Below are positions 1 to 7,111 of a stretch of DNA of 64,000 nt, piece by piece (the first letter of the stretch is position 1; every line of letters starts with the position of its first letter). Below the pieces are notes generated by a model. That model was not told the origin of the DNA. It saw only the letters and a list, made by a program, of their open reading frames with translations, and did no database searches. Origin of the DNA: Streptomyces sp. Ru62 (GTDB taxonomy: Bacteria; Actinomycetota; Actinomycetes; Streptomycetales; Streptomycetaceae); the NCBI RefSeq assembly GCF_002920615.1, contig NZ_PQSU01000035.1, positions 1-64,000 on the forward strand. The letters are read 5' to 3'. The translations under genes were made by a program, and so were the position numbers.

Positions 1-51
1 GACCCGGCCTGTGGTCGGCTAACGCCTGCCCGACCGAGGAGGGAGCCCCCC
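1..51. repeat. Direct repeat shared with the region before the methyltransferase gene
   Basis: Bases 1-51 match 6893-6943 with only a few substitutions, and each copy lies about 75-80 bases before a copy of the repeated promoter. The window therefore opens in the 3' flank of a further unit of the same gene array. Confidence 0.65.
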
Positions 52-125
52 GGGCGGGGCGGCCGTACTGCGTCTCCATGCCGGGCGCGGCCCCGGAAAA
101 AGGCCGTCTGATCTGCGCTTTCGAC

Positions 126-164
126 TTGACGTGGAGCTCAAAACTTGATTGAATTAGCAGTGTC
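126..164 (+). promoter_or_regulatory. Repeated promoter, copy 1
   Basis: TTGACG (126-131), a 17-base spacer and TTGAAT (149-154) form a plausible vegetative-sigma promoter. The block 139-164 is identical over 26 bases to 4053-4078 and 7023-7048, while the flanking sequence differs. The conservation stretches past the -10 box, so it may include an operator or the transcription start region as well as the promoter. Confidence 0.6.
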
Positions 165-170
165 GGAAGG

Positions 171-232
171 GGGCGGGAATCCCCGGAAGGCACCGGACCT
201 GCGGTCCACACCGAAGAACCTCAACGAAAGGG
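171..232 (+). promoter_or_regulatory. Intergenic leader element, copy 1
   Basis: A GGGCGGGAATCCC core (GGGAATCCC at 175-183) is followed by CCTCAACGAAAGG, which supplies the ribosome binding site of the next gene. It is the first of eight related leaders in 7.1 kb. In this copy the outer stem of the hairpin is weak. Confidence 0.6.
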
Positions 233-239
233 AAAGAGC

Positions 240-773
240 ATGACTGGAGCACTGGACGACGGCCCCGTCTTCGTTGACGACACCCCGGCCATCCCCGCGA
301 ACGTCGCCGAGCAGGCGCGACCGGCGTGGGAGCTGTACCAGAAGACTCCCGGCGCCACCCAGATTGCGGAGTTGATCACGGATCTGCTGCACCTGGCCGA
401 CAAGATCGAGCGTCCGGGCGGCGCCGAGCGCGCCATCGAGGAGGCTGTGGCCGAGTACCGGCGCGATCGGGCGCGGTACCTGGAGTTCATGGTCGAGCGG
501 GTCAAGCGGGGCCGGTCCGCCACCGCCCCGAAGCTCCCGGTGTACCTGGGTCAGTTCCGTCCCGCGGGCCAGGACTGGATCACCATCGCCGAGGGCTACG
601 AGACGGCCGAGCGTATCGACGTCGCGGGCTGCCTCACGGTCCAGATGCAGAAGGCCGACTTCCGGACCGGCGAGATCCGGGCGCACGTGGAGGACCTGGC
701 TCGCGGCGCGGTCCTGACCGCCGATAACGGCACCGCATTCCGCGTCATCGAGAACCCGGCCCGCCAGGGCTGA
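240..773 (+). CDS. Hypothetical protein (177 aa)
   Basis: I do not recognise this protein. The ATG follows GAAAGGGAAAG at normal spacing. The N-terminus is acidic, the middle (about residues 45-100) is rich in charged and Ala/Leu residues and probably helical, and the C-terminal third looks beta-rich. There is no signal peptide, membrane segment or cysteine motif. It is the first gene of the array visible here and lies directly downstream of copy 1 of the promoter and leader, so it is probably expressed together with the methyltransferase and zinc-binding genes further on. The function is unknown; a DNA-metabolism or plasmid-maintenance role would only be a guess from its neighbours. Confidence 0.75.
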   Translation: MTGALDDGPVFVDDTPAIPANVAEQARPAWELYQKTPGATQIAELITDLLHLADKIERPGGAERAIEEAVAEYRRDRARYLEFMVERVKRGRSATAPKLPVYLGQFRPAGQDWITIAEGYETAERIDVAGCLTVQMQKADFRTGEIRAHVEDLARGAVLTADNGTAFRVIENPARQG

Positions 774-784
774 CCCTCACCCCT

Positions 785-851
785 GCGGGGTGGACGGGGC
801 GGGAATCCCGCCCACCCCGCCGGATCCACCACCGAGAACCTCAACGAAAGG
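785..851 (+). promoter_or_regulatory. Intergenic leader element, copy 2
   Basis: An inverted repeat 785-793/812-820 encloses the GGGAATCCC core (801-809), and CCTCAACGAAAGG follows (839-851). It lies just after the stop codon of the upstream gene and just before the GTG start at 859, so it could end or attenuate transcription and also provide a translation leader. Confidence 0.65.
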
Positions 852-858
852 CACCATC

Positions 859-1194
859 GTGGACTTCACCCTCGCGGACTTCGAGAACCTCGACCGCATC
901 CCGCTGGACGGCACGAACGCGGTACTGCGGCCGGTGTTCGACCCGGTCCTGCGGACCTTCGCCGTCCAGCTGTGGGAGGGCGACGGTGAACCCAAGGGCA
1001 TCCACGGCCTGGTGGAGGTCTTCCAGTACGCCGACGAGCCGCTGGAGGCGATCGACGCCTTCCTTGCCGAGCACGGTGTCCGTGCCCTCACCGGCGATGA
1101 GGCGGTGCTGCTCTACGCCGGTCTCGTCCAGGCCAAGGGCGGCCCGGACTGGCTGATCCTCCAGATGGACATCACCACAGCTCTGCAAGCCTGA
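859..1194 (+). CDS. Hypothetical protein (111 aa)
   Basis: I do not recognise this protein. I chose GTG at 859 because it has GAAAGG eight bases upstream. The open frame extends back to an ATG at 790, but using that start would translate the intergenic hairpin. The product is acidic with alternating short strands and helices and has no membrane segment or metal-binding motif. Its position between two leader elements mirrors every other gene of the array, which suggests a separately tuned translation unit within one long transcript. Confidence 0.7.
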   Translation: MDFTLADFENLDRIPLDGTNAVLRPVFDPVLRTFAVQLWEGDGEPKGIHGLVEVFQYADEPLEAIDAFLAEHGVRALTGDEAVLLYAGLVQAKGGPDWLILQMDITTALQA

Positions 1195-1210
1195 CCGGTT
1201 ACGACTCCTC

Positions 1211-1277
1211 AGGCGGGCGGGGGCGGGAATCCCCGCCCGCCTGCGGGCCCCGGCCACCGAAACGCCTCAACAAGGAG
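1211..1277 (+). promoter_or_regulatory. Intergenic leader element, copy 3
   Basis: A GC-rich hairpin (AGGCGGGCGGGG at 1211-1222 facing CCCCGCCCGCCT at 1231-1242) holds the GGGAATCCC core. It is followed by CCTCAACAAGGAG, in which the ribosome binding site is AAGGAG, closer to consensus than in the other copies. Confidence 0.65.
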
Positions 1278-1283
1278 CACGTC

Positions 1284-1868
1284 ATGAGCAGCGCCGCCGC
1301 CCCGACCCCCGCTTACCGCGTGGATCTCCACAAGAGCCCCGCCGTCTACCTCGTGATCGTCGACGACCGCGACCCCGGCTGGGCCGAGCGCCGCAAGGAA
1401 GACTGGCATCCCAGGCGGCGCGTGGTGTACGTCGAGCGCCAGGCCGACCACCCGGCGGAGCGGCGGGCCCAGTGGGAGGAGCTGACCGGCTCCTGCCTGG
1501 ACGCCGAATCCGAGTCGCTGAGCGTGCAGACCTACACCGCAGTCAGCCACGCGCACGCCGCCTCCCTCGCCCGCCGCGAGTACACCCTGTCCAGCGCCGT
1601 CGCCCGCATGGGCGAGGTGATCGCCACGCACCTGGAGGACGGCGGTAGCGGATGGGTCGCGATCCGCCTCACGGACGGCGGCAGCGACGGCGAGCTGTAC
1701 GGCGACTACGAGGACGCCTGGACCGCCCAGGAGCACCCCGAACGCTGCACGTACTTCCCGATCTCCCCGCTGACGCCGTGGACGCCCCGCATGTGCGAGG
1801 AGCACCTGGAGTTCACGACCCACCTGCGGCACGGGTGCATGGTCTACGGCCGTCCGACCTGCCGCTGA
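1284..1868 (+). CDS. Hypothetical protein (194 aa)
   Basis: I do not recognise this protein. The ATG follows AAGGAG at good spacing. It is soluble, with a charged N-terminal half that includes an Arg-rich stretch near residues 30-60 and two cysteines near the C-terminus (around residues 172-185) in a proline-rich setting. No signal peptide or transmembrane helix is apparent. It sits in the middle of the leader-separated array and shares no recognisable domain with its neighbours. Confidence 0.75.
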   Translation: MSSAAAPTPAYRVDLHKSPAVYLVIVDDRDPGWAERRKEDWHPRRRVVYVERQADHPAERRAQWEELTGSCLDAESESLSVQTYTAVSHAHAASLARREYTLSSAVARMGEVIATHLEDGGSGWVAIRLTDGGSDGELYGDYEDAWTAQEHPERCTYFPISPLTPWTPRMCEEHLEFTTHLRHGCMVYGRPTCR

Positions 1869-1878
1869 CCCGCAGCCG

Positions 1879-1948
1879 CCGGTGACGCGGGCGGGGCGGG
1901 AATCCCGCCCGCGTCACCGGCCCGACACCGATCAACCTCAACGAAAGG
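1879..1948 (+). promoter_or_regulatory. Intergenic leader element, copy 4
   Basis: This is the best hairpin of the series: a perfect 17-bp stem (1879-1895 with 1904-1920) around an 8-base loop that ends in GGGAAT. CCTCAACGAAAGG follows (1936-1948), seven bases before the ATG at 1955. Confidence 0.7.
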
Positions 1949-1954
1949 CCAGTC

Positions 1955-2374
1955 ATGACCGGCTTCCACCAGAACCTCTCTGACGACCGGGCGATCACGG
2001 CCCCCCTCACCCAGCTCCGCGCCGCAGGGGTCCACTGCCTGCCCGGCTGGGACCGCAGCGCCGAATACGTTGCCGTCCCGCTCGCCGACGGTGCGACGCT
2101 CCGCTTCACCGGCACCACCCTGCCCGACGACGACGGGATGAGCGACGACGTCAGCATCGAGCACCCGGTCCGGGCCCACGAGAGCTGGCGGGCAGAGGTT
2201 GCCCACCCCGTTGACGGCACGACCGAGCTGTACGACTCCGCGGACCGCCCGCTTCCCTTCGACCAGGACACGGCAGCCCTCGTCGCCGCCATCCTCCAGC
2301 GCCTTCCCCGGCATGGCGGCAGCGTGCCCGCGGAAGACCCGGCGGAGGCCGGAAACGCCCAGTCCGGCGATTGA
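1955..2374 (+). CDS. Hypothetical protein (139 aa)
   Basis: I do not recognise this protein. The ATG is preceded by GAAAGG. It is a small acidic protein whose first 70 residues look beta-rich and whose C-terminus (about residues 100-139) is helical and then disordered (Pro/Glu/Asn-rich). There are no catalytic or metal-binding motifs. Leader copies on both sides tie it to the same array, and the GC-rich third positions support genuine coding. Confidence 0.72.
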   Translation: MTGFHQNLSDDRAITAPLTQLRAAGVHCLPGWDRSAEYVAVPLADGATLRFTGTTLPDDDGMSDDVSIEHPVRAHESWRAEVAHPVDGTTELYDSADRPLPFDQDTAALVAAILQRLPRHGGSVPAEDPAEAGNAQSGD

Positions 2375-2390
2375 TCTGCGGCCACCGTCC

Positions 2391-2470
2391 GGTGACGCGG
2401 GCGAGTGGCGGGAATCCCCGCCCGCGTCACCAGGCCAGCAGCCCGACACCGATCAACCTCAACGAAAGGC
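2391..2470 (+). promoter_or_regulatory. Intergenic leader element, copy 5
   Basis: A 13-bp perfect stem (2391-2403 with 2419-2431) encloses the GGGAATCCC core, followed by CCTCAACGAAAGG. The outer stem GGTGACGCGGGCG is the same as in copy 4, so these two copies look like a recent duplication. Confidence 0.7.
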
Positions 2471-2476
2471 ACGAGC

Positions 2477-3079
2477 ATGACCACCACGACCCTGGCTTTC
2501 CGGCTCGGCACCCCTGACTGGGAGCGCCGCTACCCCGTCCTGATCGGCGAGAACACCGTGATCGGCGCGGTTTTCCGCTGGCACCGCGACTGGCTCACCC
2601 TCACCAGCGAGGGCGAGCGCAACCTTGGCCGTCCGGAGAAGGGCCGCCGCGGCGTCCGCCAGGCGGCCGCGCAGGCGGCGGCCGCGCAGGTGGCCGCCGA
2701 GTACGCGGCCGGTCGGATCACGGCCCTGACCCTCTCGGACGTGACGGCCGCCGTGCCGGTGCTGGACGGCGACGTGCCGCTGCTGCACCCCCGGATGCCG
2801 CAGACCCCCCGCAACATCGAGACCGCACAGCAGGTCATGGCGGCGCTGACGCTGCACCGCTGGAAGCCCTACACCGGTTTTCCCGGCAGCGACAACCCGT
2901 GGTGGCAGGAGTGCGAGCTGTGCGGCTGGCAGGGTCCGCGCTACTGGTCGCACCAGCGCGGCCGCAACGGCGAACTGCCCAGCACCTACCGGCACCCGGC
3001 GTCCGCCGAGTTCGAGGCGCCCGCCGGGTGCGTCGGTGACGCCAAGGTCCGCGAGCTGATCGCCGCCTACAGCCGGTAG
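2477..3079 (+). CDS. Hypothetical protein with a CxxC motif (200 aa)
   Basis: I do not recognise this protein. ATG 2477 is chosen because GAAAGG lies upstream; the open frame to 2405 runs through the hairpin. Residues 50-80 form an Ala-rich amphipathic helix. A CELC motif (about residues 144-148) with nearby His residues could bind a metal, although a second cysteine pair is missing. No signal or membrane segments are seen. The gene is followed by about 120 bases of spacer and then the sixth leader. Confidence 0.75.
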   Translation: MTTTTLAFRLGTPDWERRYPVLIGENTVIGAVFRWHRDWLTLTSEGERNLGRPEKGRRGVRQAAAQAAAAQVAAEYAAGRITALTLSDVTAAVPVLDGDVPLLHPRMPQTPRNIETAQQVMAALTLHRWKPYTGFPGSDNPWWQECELCGWQGPRYWSHQRGRNGELPSTYRHPASAEFEAPAGCVGDAKVRELIAAYSR

Positions 3080-3200
3080 CTCCGCCCCGTCGCTCGCCCG
3101 GCCAGCCGGGCCCGGATCATCCCGGGCCCGGCTGGCCACTGGCCGTGGGGATGCCGCCTCACGGCCAACGAGCCGGCGGGGCGCCGGCCGCAGACGCAAG

Positions 3201-3276
3201 GCGGCCGACGGGGCGCAAAAGCGTGGGAATCCCGTCGGCCGCAAGGCCCGGCCACCGAAGGCCCTCAACAGGCCGT
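3201..3276 (+). promoter_or_regulatory. Intergenic leader element, copy 6 (divergent form)
   Basis: A 12-bp stem (GCGGCCGACGGG at 3201-3212 with 3231-3242) encloses the GGGAATCCC core (3225-3233). CCTCAAC follows at 3263-3269 but without GAAAGG. The next gene instead uses a separate GAGGAG site further downstream, so the leader and the ribosome binding site are uncoupled here. Confidence 0.6.
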
Positions 3277-3332
3277 CAACCGAGCACGCCAACATGGTAG
3301 ACGCGTTCCGCACACACCGAGGAGCAGGACTG

Positions 3333-3932
3333 ATGAAGACCATCGACGGACGGTCGTACGCCACCCGGGCCGAACTGTCCGAGCGAGCCGGGTACAAGGG
3401 CGACGCCACCCTGCGCGCCCTGTGGGCGGACCGCGAGGACAACGGGCACCCGCCCGCCCGCAGGATTGACCGCGTCCTGTACTGGGACCTGGAGGAGTGG
3501 GAGCGCTGGTTCACCGCGTACCAGCGGCAGCGCAACGGCGTCGACTACAGCGGCAACCCCGACGAGGAGCTGCCCCCCGCCGACCAGGCGAAGGTGCTCG
3601 GGATCGACGTCAGCGCGATCAGTCACTACCGCGACAACCCGCCGCCCGGGTGGCCCGCCCCCGTGCGCACCGAGGAGCTGGAGAGCGGCCGGGTGCGCGA
3701 GTACCGCACCCGGCGCCAACTGTGGGAGTACGCCGACTCCCGCCCGCGGGCCGGAGCGGCCGGCCGCCCGCAGACGAAGGGGCCGGACCCCCGGGTCGCC
3801 CTGGCGGTCGAGGCCCTGGCCGCCGAGCCCGGCCGGAAGGCGGGGGAGACCGCCAAAGCCCTCGCCGAGCAGTACGGAGGCCACTGGACCACCTGGAGAG
3901 CAGCCGTCACCGAGGCCCGCAGGCAGGGCTGA
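3333..3932 (+). CDS. HTH / excisionase-like protein (199 aa)
   Basis: Two winged-helix-like units can be inferred. Residues 5-55 resemble MerR/excisionase-type DNA-binding folds (start of a helix at TRAELSERAG, then a wing ending in YWDLEEWERW), and residues 85-135 repeat the pattern. The C-terminus is basic and helical. ATG 3333 is preferred over ATG 3294 because GGAG lies eight bases upstream. A role as plasmid regulator or architectural DNA-binding protein is likely, but no specific family can be named. Confidence 0.7.
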   Translation: MKTIDGRSYATRAELSERAGYKGDATLRALWADREDNGHPPARRIDRVLYWDLEEWERWFTAYQRQRNGVDYSGNPDEELPPADQAKVLGIDVSAISHYRDNPPPGWPAPVRTEELESGRVREYRTRRQLWEYADSRPRAGAAGRPQTKGPDPRVALAVEALAAEPGRKAGETAKALAEQYGGHWTTWRAAVTEARRQG

Positions 3933-4039
3933 CCGGCGGCCGGAACGTGCCCGGCCAGCCCCGCCTCGAACGGGCGGACGCTGGCCGTCGGTGTGGCCGC
4001 GAGAAGGACGAGAAACCAGCCCTGATCTGCGATTTCACC

Positions 4040-4078
4040 TTGACCTACACCCCAAAACTTGATTGAATTAGCAGTGTC
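4040..4078 (+). promoter_or_regulatory. Repeated promoter, copy 2
   Basis: TTGACC (4040-4045), a 17-base spacer and TTGAAT (4063-4068) match the arrangement of copy 1. The 26-base identical block is 4053-4078. Conservation also reaches upstream (TGATCTGCGATTT before the -35, compared with TGATCTGCGCTTT in copy 1), which suggests an activator or repressor site at about -50. Confidence 0.6.
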
Positions 4079-4081
4079 AGA

Positions 4082-4131
4082 CGGGGCGGGAATCCCGGAC
4101 TGACGCCACCGAGAAGCCTCAACGATCAAGG
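4082..4131 (+). promoter_or_regulatory. Intergenic leader element, copy 7
   Basis: GGGGCGGGAATCCCGG (core 4088-4096) and CCTCAACGATCAAGGA directly follow promoter copy 2, so the element would be close to the 5' end of the transcript. Here it cannot act only as a terminator of the previous gene. Confidence 0.6.
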
Positions 4132-4140
4132 ACGGACCAC

Positions 4141-6684
4141 ATGGACGAGACCGCACCGGAGGAGCCGACCCCGCAGACCTGCCTCCGGGTGGCCCGCGAG
4201 GCCGCAGCCCTCGCCGTCGCCGCGGCGGACGAGGCGATGAACGCTGTGTGCCGCAGCCGCTCCGGCAACACGGCCCGGCTGGAAGAGGTCATGCACGCGG
4301 CGCACCGGGAGGCCACCGAAGCCGAGGGGCACGCCGCCCGGGCGGAGCAGTGGGCGGCCGACCCGGAGATGCGGGACAGCGCGCTGCGCCACTGCGCCCG
4401 CGGCGCCGTCGACCACGCCGTGCGCGCCCAGGAGACGGCCGGGGTTGAGGTGACGGCCGCCGTCCTGCGGCCCGCCCTGGAGCGCAGGCTCACCGCCCAG
4501 GAGTACGCCGAGCTGGAGAGCGAGCGGCGCCGCGCGGAGGCCGAGCAGGAGGCCGCCGAGCGGGCCGCCACCGGCATGGACAGCGACAACCGTCACTTGG
4601 CCCGGATGAACGCCTACCTCGCCGAGAGCGCCGTGCCCATGCTCGGGTGGACCGTCGGGCACGTCCGGGTGCTGGAGGCGGCGGAGAGCGGCCGCCTGTA
4701 CTGGCGCGACGGACAGGCCCGGCAGGCCGCCGTGCACGGCGTGTGGAGCGGCGGCCGCAGGGTTCACCGGGAGCGGACGCAGGATCTGCGCACCGCTGGG
4801 TTCCTCACCGCGGTCGCCGGTCCCGACGGCGTCGAGGTGCTCGTGCCCACTCCGATGGGGCAGGTCGCCCTGGAGCTCGCGCGGCTGCACCCGGCGGGCC
4901 TGTACGACAGCGACACGGCGGCATATGAGGCCCGCTACGCCCGCGTCGCGAAGCAGTACAAGCGCATGGACGACAAGAAGGCCGCCGCCCGCCGTCTGCC
5001 CGCCCTGGAGTACGGCGCGGTGGGCCGGTACCGGCGGCCGGTGACGCTCGCCGAGCAGGAGGCGCGCGCCGAGCGCGAGGCCGCCGAGCAGTGGGAGGAC
5101 GAGGGCGGCTACTGCCCCGGCGTCCCGACCCCCGCGCCCGCAGTCGAGGACACCGCCCGATGCCCCTGCTGCGGACTGCACAAGGCCACCGTGGCCGGTG
5201 TCCTCACCCCGCACAAGCCCACCCGCACCGCGGACGAGGACTGCCCCGGCAGCGGACTGCGCCCCGGCGCCGAGACGCCTCGCCCGGCCGCCGAACCCCG
5301 GGCCAAGGACGCGCCGGCGGCAGCCGCCGAGCCCGCGCCCGCACCGGGTGCGGACGAGCTTCCCTGGCCCCCCGGGGTGCGGCTGGTATCGCTGATGTCC
5401 ACCCGCTACCGGGACTGGTGGGGGCTGGAGTGCGGCCGGTGCGTGCCCGGCGTCAGCGCCCCGCTGCCCGGCAAGTGGGACGACAAAGGCGACGCCCGGA
5501 TCGCCGCCTACGCGCACTACGACGAGGCCCACCGCCCGGCCGACGACGTGCTCACCGAGCAGGAGATCGCCGAGGTGGAGCGCTGGCCGCTGTCGGACGC
5601 TCAGCGCACCGTGCTGCACTGGGCCGAGCACTTCGAACTGCGGGAGTACGACGACGGGTTCTGGGCCCTGGACTGCGTCCCGGACCGCTGGGACGTCAAC
5701 AAGCGCGTGGCTCGCGCGCGGGTGACCGGACTGTGGGCGGCCGGGCTGCTGGACGTGCACCTGGACAGCTCCGGCCGTCGCCTCGCGCCGTCGCAGACGG
5801 GGCGCCGGGTGGCCCGGATGCTGTGGCGCGCTGAGCGCCAGGGCGTAGCCGAGCCCGCAGCGAAGGACGCCAAGCTCGCCCCGCTCCCCAAGCGCAGCAA
5901 CGGCTACCCGCTGCAGTCCGAGGGGCGCCGCTTCAAGGGAGAGGAGCGGCCCGCCGCCGCCCCGGCCCCGGCCCAGCCCGCACCCGTCCCTGCGGCCGCC
6001 GAGCCGACGCCGCCAGCGGTGGCGACAGTGGCGGCGGTGCGCGCCGACCAGCCCCTGCTGCGGCGCCTGTTCGCCCCACGCGCCGCCTGCGAGCAGCGAC
6101 CCCAGCACGGCGTCCACACGGTCATCCGGCGCCCCCAGCGCACCCTCACGCCGGAAGAACGCGAAGTCGTACGGGGCACGGCGCTGTTGAACCTGCAAGG
6201 CGCCCTGATCATGGGCATCACCGACCCGGTGCCCAACGCGTCGCCGATGCCGGAGGAGGCGGGTGCGTGGGTGCGCGAGCACGTGTGGCCTGCGCACTTC
6301 CAGGCGATCGAGCGCAAGTACCCGTGGGGGTTCCACCGGTGGAGCATGTGCGAGCGGGGCACCTGCTGGAACTGCCTGTCCGGGCGGTGCGACATCTGCG
6401 TCCACCGGCAGAAGGGCGGCCCGGACGTCGACGGCAACTGGGACTCGGTGACCAACCATCAGGGGCGCACTGTCGCCCGGCTCATCCTGCGGCCCGACGG
6501 CGAGCCGTGCGTGTGGTGGTGCCGCTGTGCGTGCCCCAAGGACGGCCCCGCTCCGGCCCGTCCGGCAGCGAAGGTGAAGCCCGCTCCGGCCGCGCCGCCG
6601 GCGGCGCCCGCACTCGCTCCGGTACCGGCCGCGACGCCGGTCCGGACACCGGAGGCGGGCGCGCTGCAAGCCGCCTTGTGGTGA
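4141..6684 (+). CDS. Large Cys-rich, coiled-coil hypothetical protein (847 aa)
   Basis: I do not recognise this protein as a whole. Residues 1-150 are Ala/Glu/Arg-rich and probably coiled coil. Residues 160-260 look like a small winged-helix domain, and a second similar unit (WPLSDAQRTVL...) lies near 480-560. Cysteine pairs occur near residues 340 (CPCC) and 435 (CGRC). A C-terminal cluster (about 740-800: CWNC, CDIC, then CRCAC) could bind two zinc ions. Pro/Ala-rich linkers separate the modules. It has its own promoter and leader copy and ends in a strong hairpin, so it is a single-gene unit. DNA binding or bridging is plausible; no catalytic motif is visible. Confidence 0.75.
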   Translation: MDETAPEEPTPQTCLRVAREAAALAVAAADEAMNAVCRSRSGNTARLEEVMHAAHREATEAEGHAARAEQWAADPEMRDSALRHCARGAVDHAVRAQETAGVEVTAAVLRPALERRLTAQEYAELESERRRAEAEQEAAERAATGMDSDNRHLARMNAYLAESAVPMLGWTVGHVRVLEAAESGRLYWRDGQARQAAVHGVWSGGRRVHRERTQDLRTAGFLTAVAGPDGVEVLVPTPMGQVALELARLHPAGLYDSDTAAYEARYARVAKQYKRMDDKKAAARRLPALEYGAVGRYRRPVTLAEQEARAEREAAEQWEDEGGYCPGVPTPAPAVEDTARCPCCGLHKATVAGVLTPHKPTRTADEDCPGSGLRPGAETPRPAAEPRAKDAPAAAAEPAPAPGADELPWPPGVRLVSLMSTRYRDWWGLECGRCVPGVSAPLPGKWDDKGDARIAAYAHYDEAHRPADDVLTEQEIAEVERWPLSDAQRTVLHWAEHFELREYDDGFWALDCVPDRWDVNKRVARARVTGLWAAGLLDVHLDSSGRRLAPSQTGRRVARMLWRAERQGVAEPAAKDAKLAPLPKRSNGYPLQSEGRRFKGEERPAAAPAPAQPAPVPAAAEPTPPAVATVAAVRADQPLLRRLFAPRAACEQRPQHGVHTVIRRPQRTLTPEEREVVRGTALLNLQGALIMGITDPVPNASPMPEEAGAWVREHVWPAHFQAIERKYPWGFHRWSMCERGTCWNCLSGRCDICVHRQKGGPDVDGNWDSVTNHQGRTVARLILRPDGEPCVWWCRCACPKDGPAPARPAAKVKPAPAAPPAAPALAPVPAATPVRTPEAGALQAALW

Positions 6685-6687
6685 CGC

Positions 6688-6704
6688 GGGGGGCGCTGCC
6701 CCCC
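6688..6704 (+). terminator. Hairpin directly after the stop codon
   Basis: GGGGGGC (6688-6694) and GCCCCCC (6698-6704) form a 7-bp all-GC stem with a 3-base loop, four bases after the TGA at 6682-6684. There is no U-tract, as is common for streptomycete terminators. Confidence 0.5.
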
Positions 6705-7009
6705 ACACCCCCGGCCCTCTCTCGGAGGGGGCGGGGGGACGCAGGCCGACCTCGCGGTGAGTGGGTGGGGCGTGGGGGTGGGCGGCCGGGGGGGCTCCCT
6801 CCCCGGTCGGGCACCCGGAGGGGACCACAGCCCGGGCCGGGCCGCCAGGCCGAGCCGCCTGCGGCGGTCGCCTTCGGCGAGCCTGGCACCCCGACCCGGC
6901 CCGCGGTCGGCTGACGCCTGCCCGACCGAGGAGGGAGCCCCCCGACCGGGGCGGTCGTACGGCGTCCCGACGCCGGAGCGGAAAACGGCGTGTGACCTGC
7001 ACAAACACC
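6705..7009. other. GC-rich spacer without a gene
   Basis: The 427 bases between genes hold the hairpin above, G-runs, the second copy of the repeat found at 1-51 (here 6893-6943), promoter copy 3 and leader copy 8. I see no convincing reading frame in it. Confidence 0.5.
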
Positions 7010-7048
7010 TTGACCCACCCCTCAAAACTTGATTGAATTAGCAGTGTC
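7010..7048 (+). promoter_or_regulatory. Repeated promoter, copy 3
   Basis: TTGACC (7010-7015), 17 bases and TTGAAT (7033-7038); 7023-7048 is identical to the other two copies. It drives the cytosine methyltransferase gene. Confidence 0.6.
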
Positions 7049-7052
7049 GGAT

Positions 7053-7101
7053 GGGGCGGGAATCCCGGACCGGCACCCACCGAAGACCTCAACGACAAGG
7101 A
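7053..7101 (+). promoter_or_regulatory. Intergenic leader element, copy 8
   Basis: GGGGCGGGAATCCCGG (core 7058-7066) and CCTCAACGACAAGGA precede the ATG at 7112. The arrangement equals that of copy 7 apart from the wording of the ribosome binding site. Confidence 0.6.
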
Positions 7102-7111
7102 CCAGGGGTAC

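Noticed and set aside
171..7104. CRISPR array
   Set aside because: The repeats are leaders placed before individual genes at irregular distances of 0.4-3 kb, and no cas genes are present.
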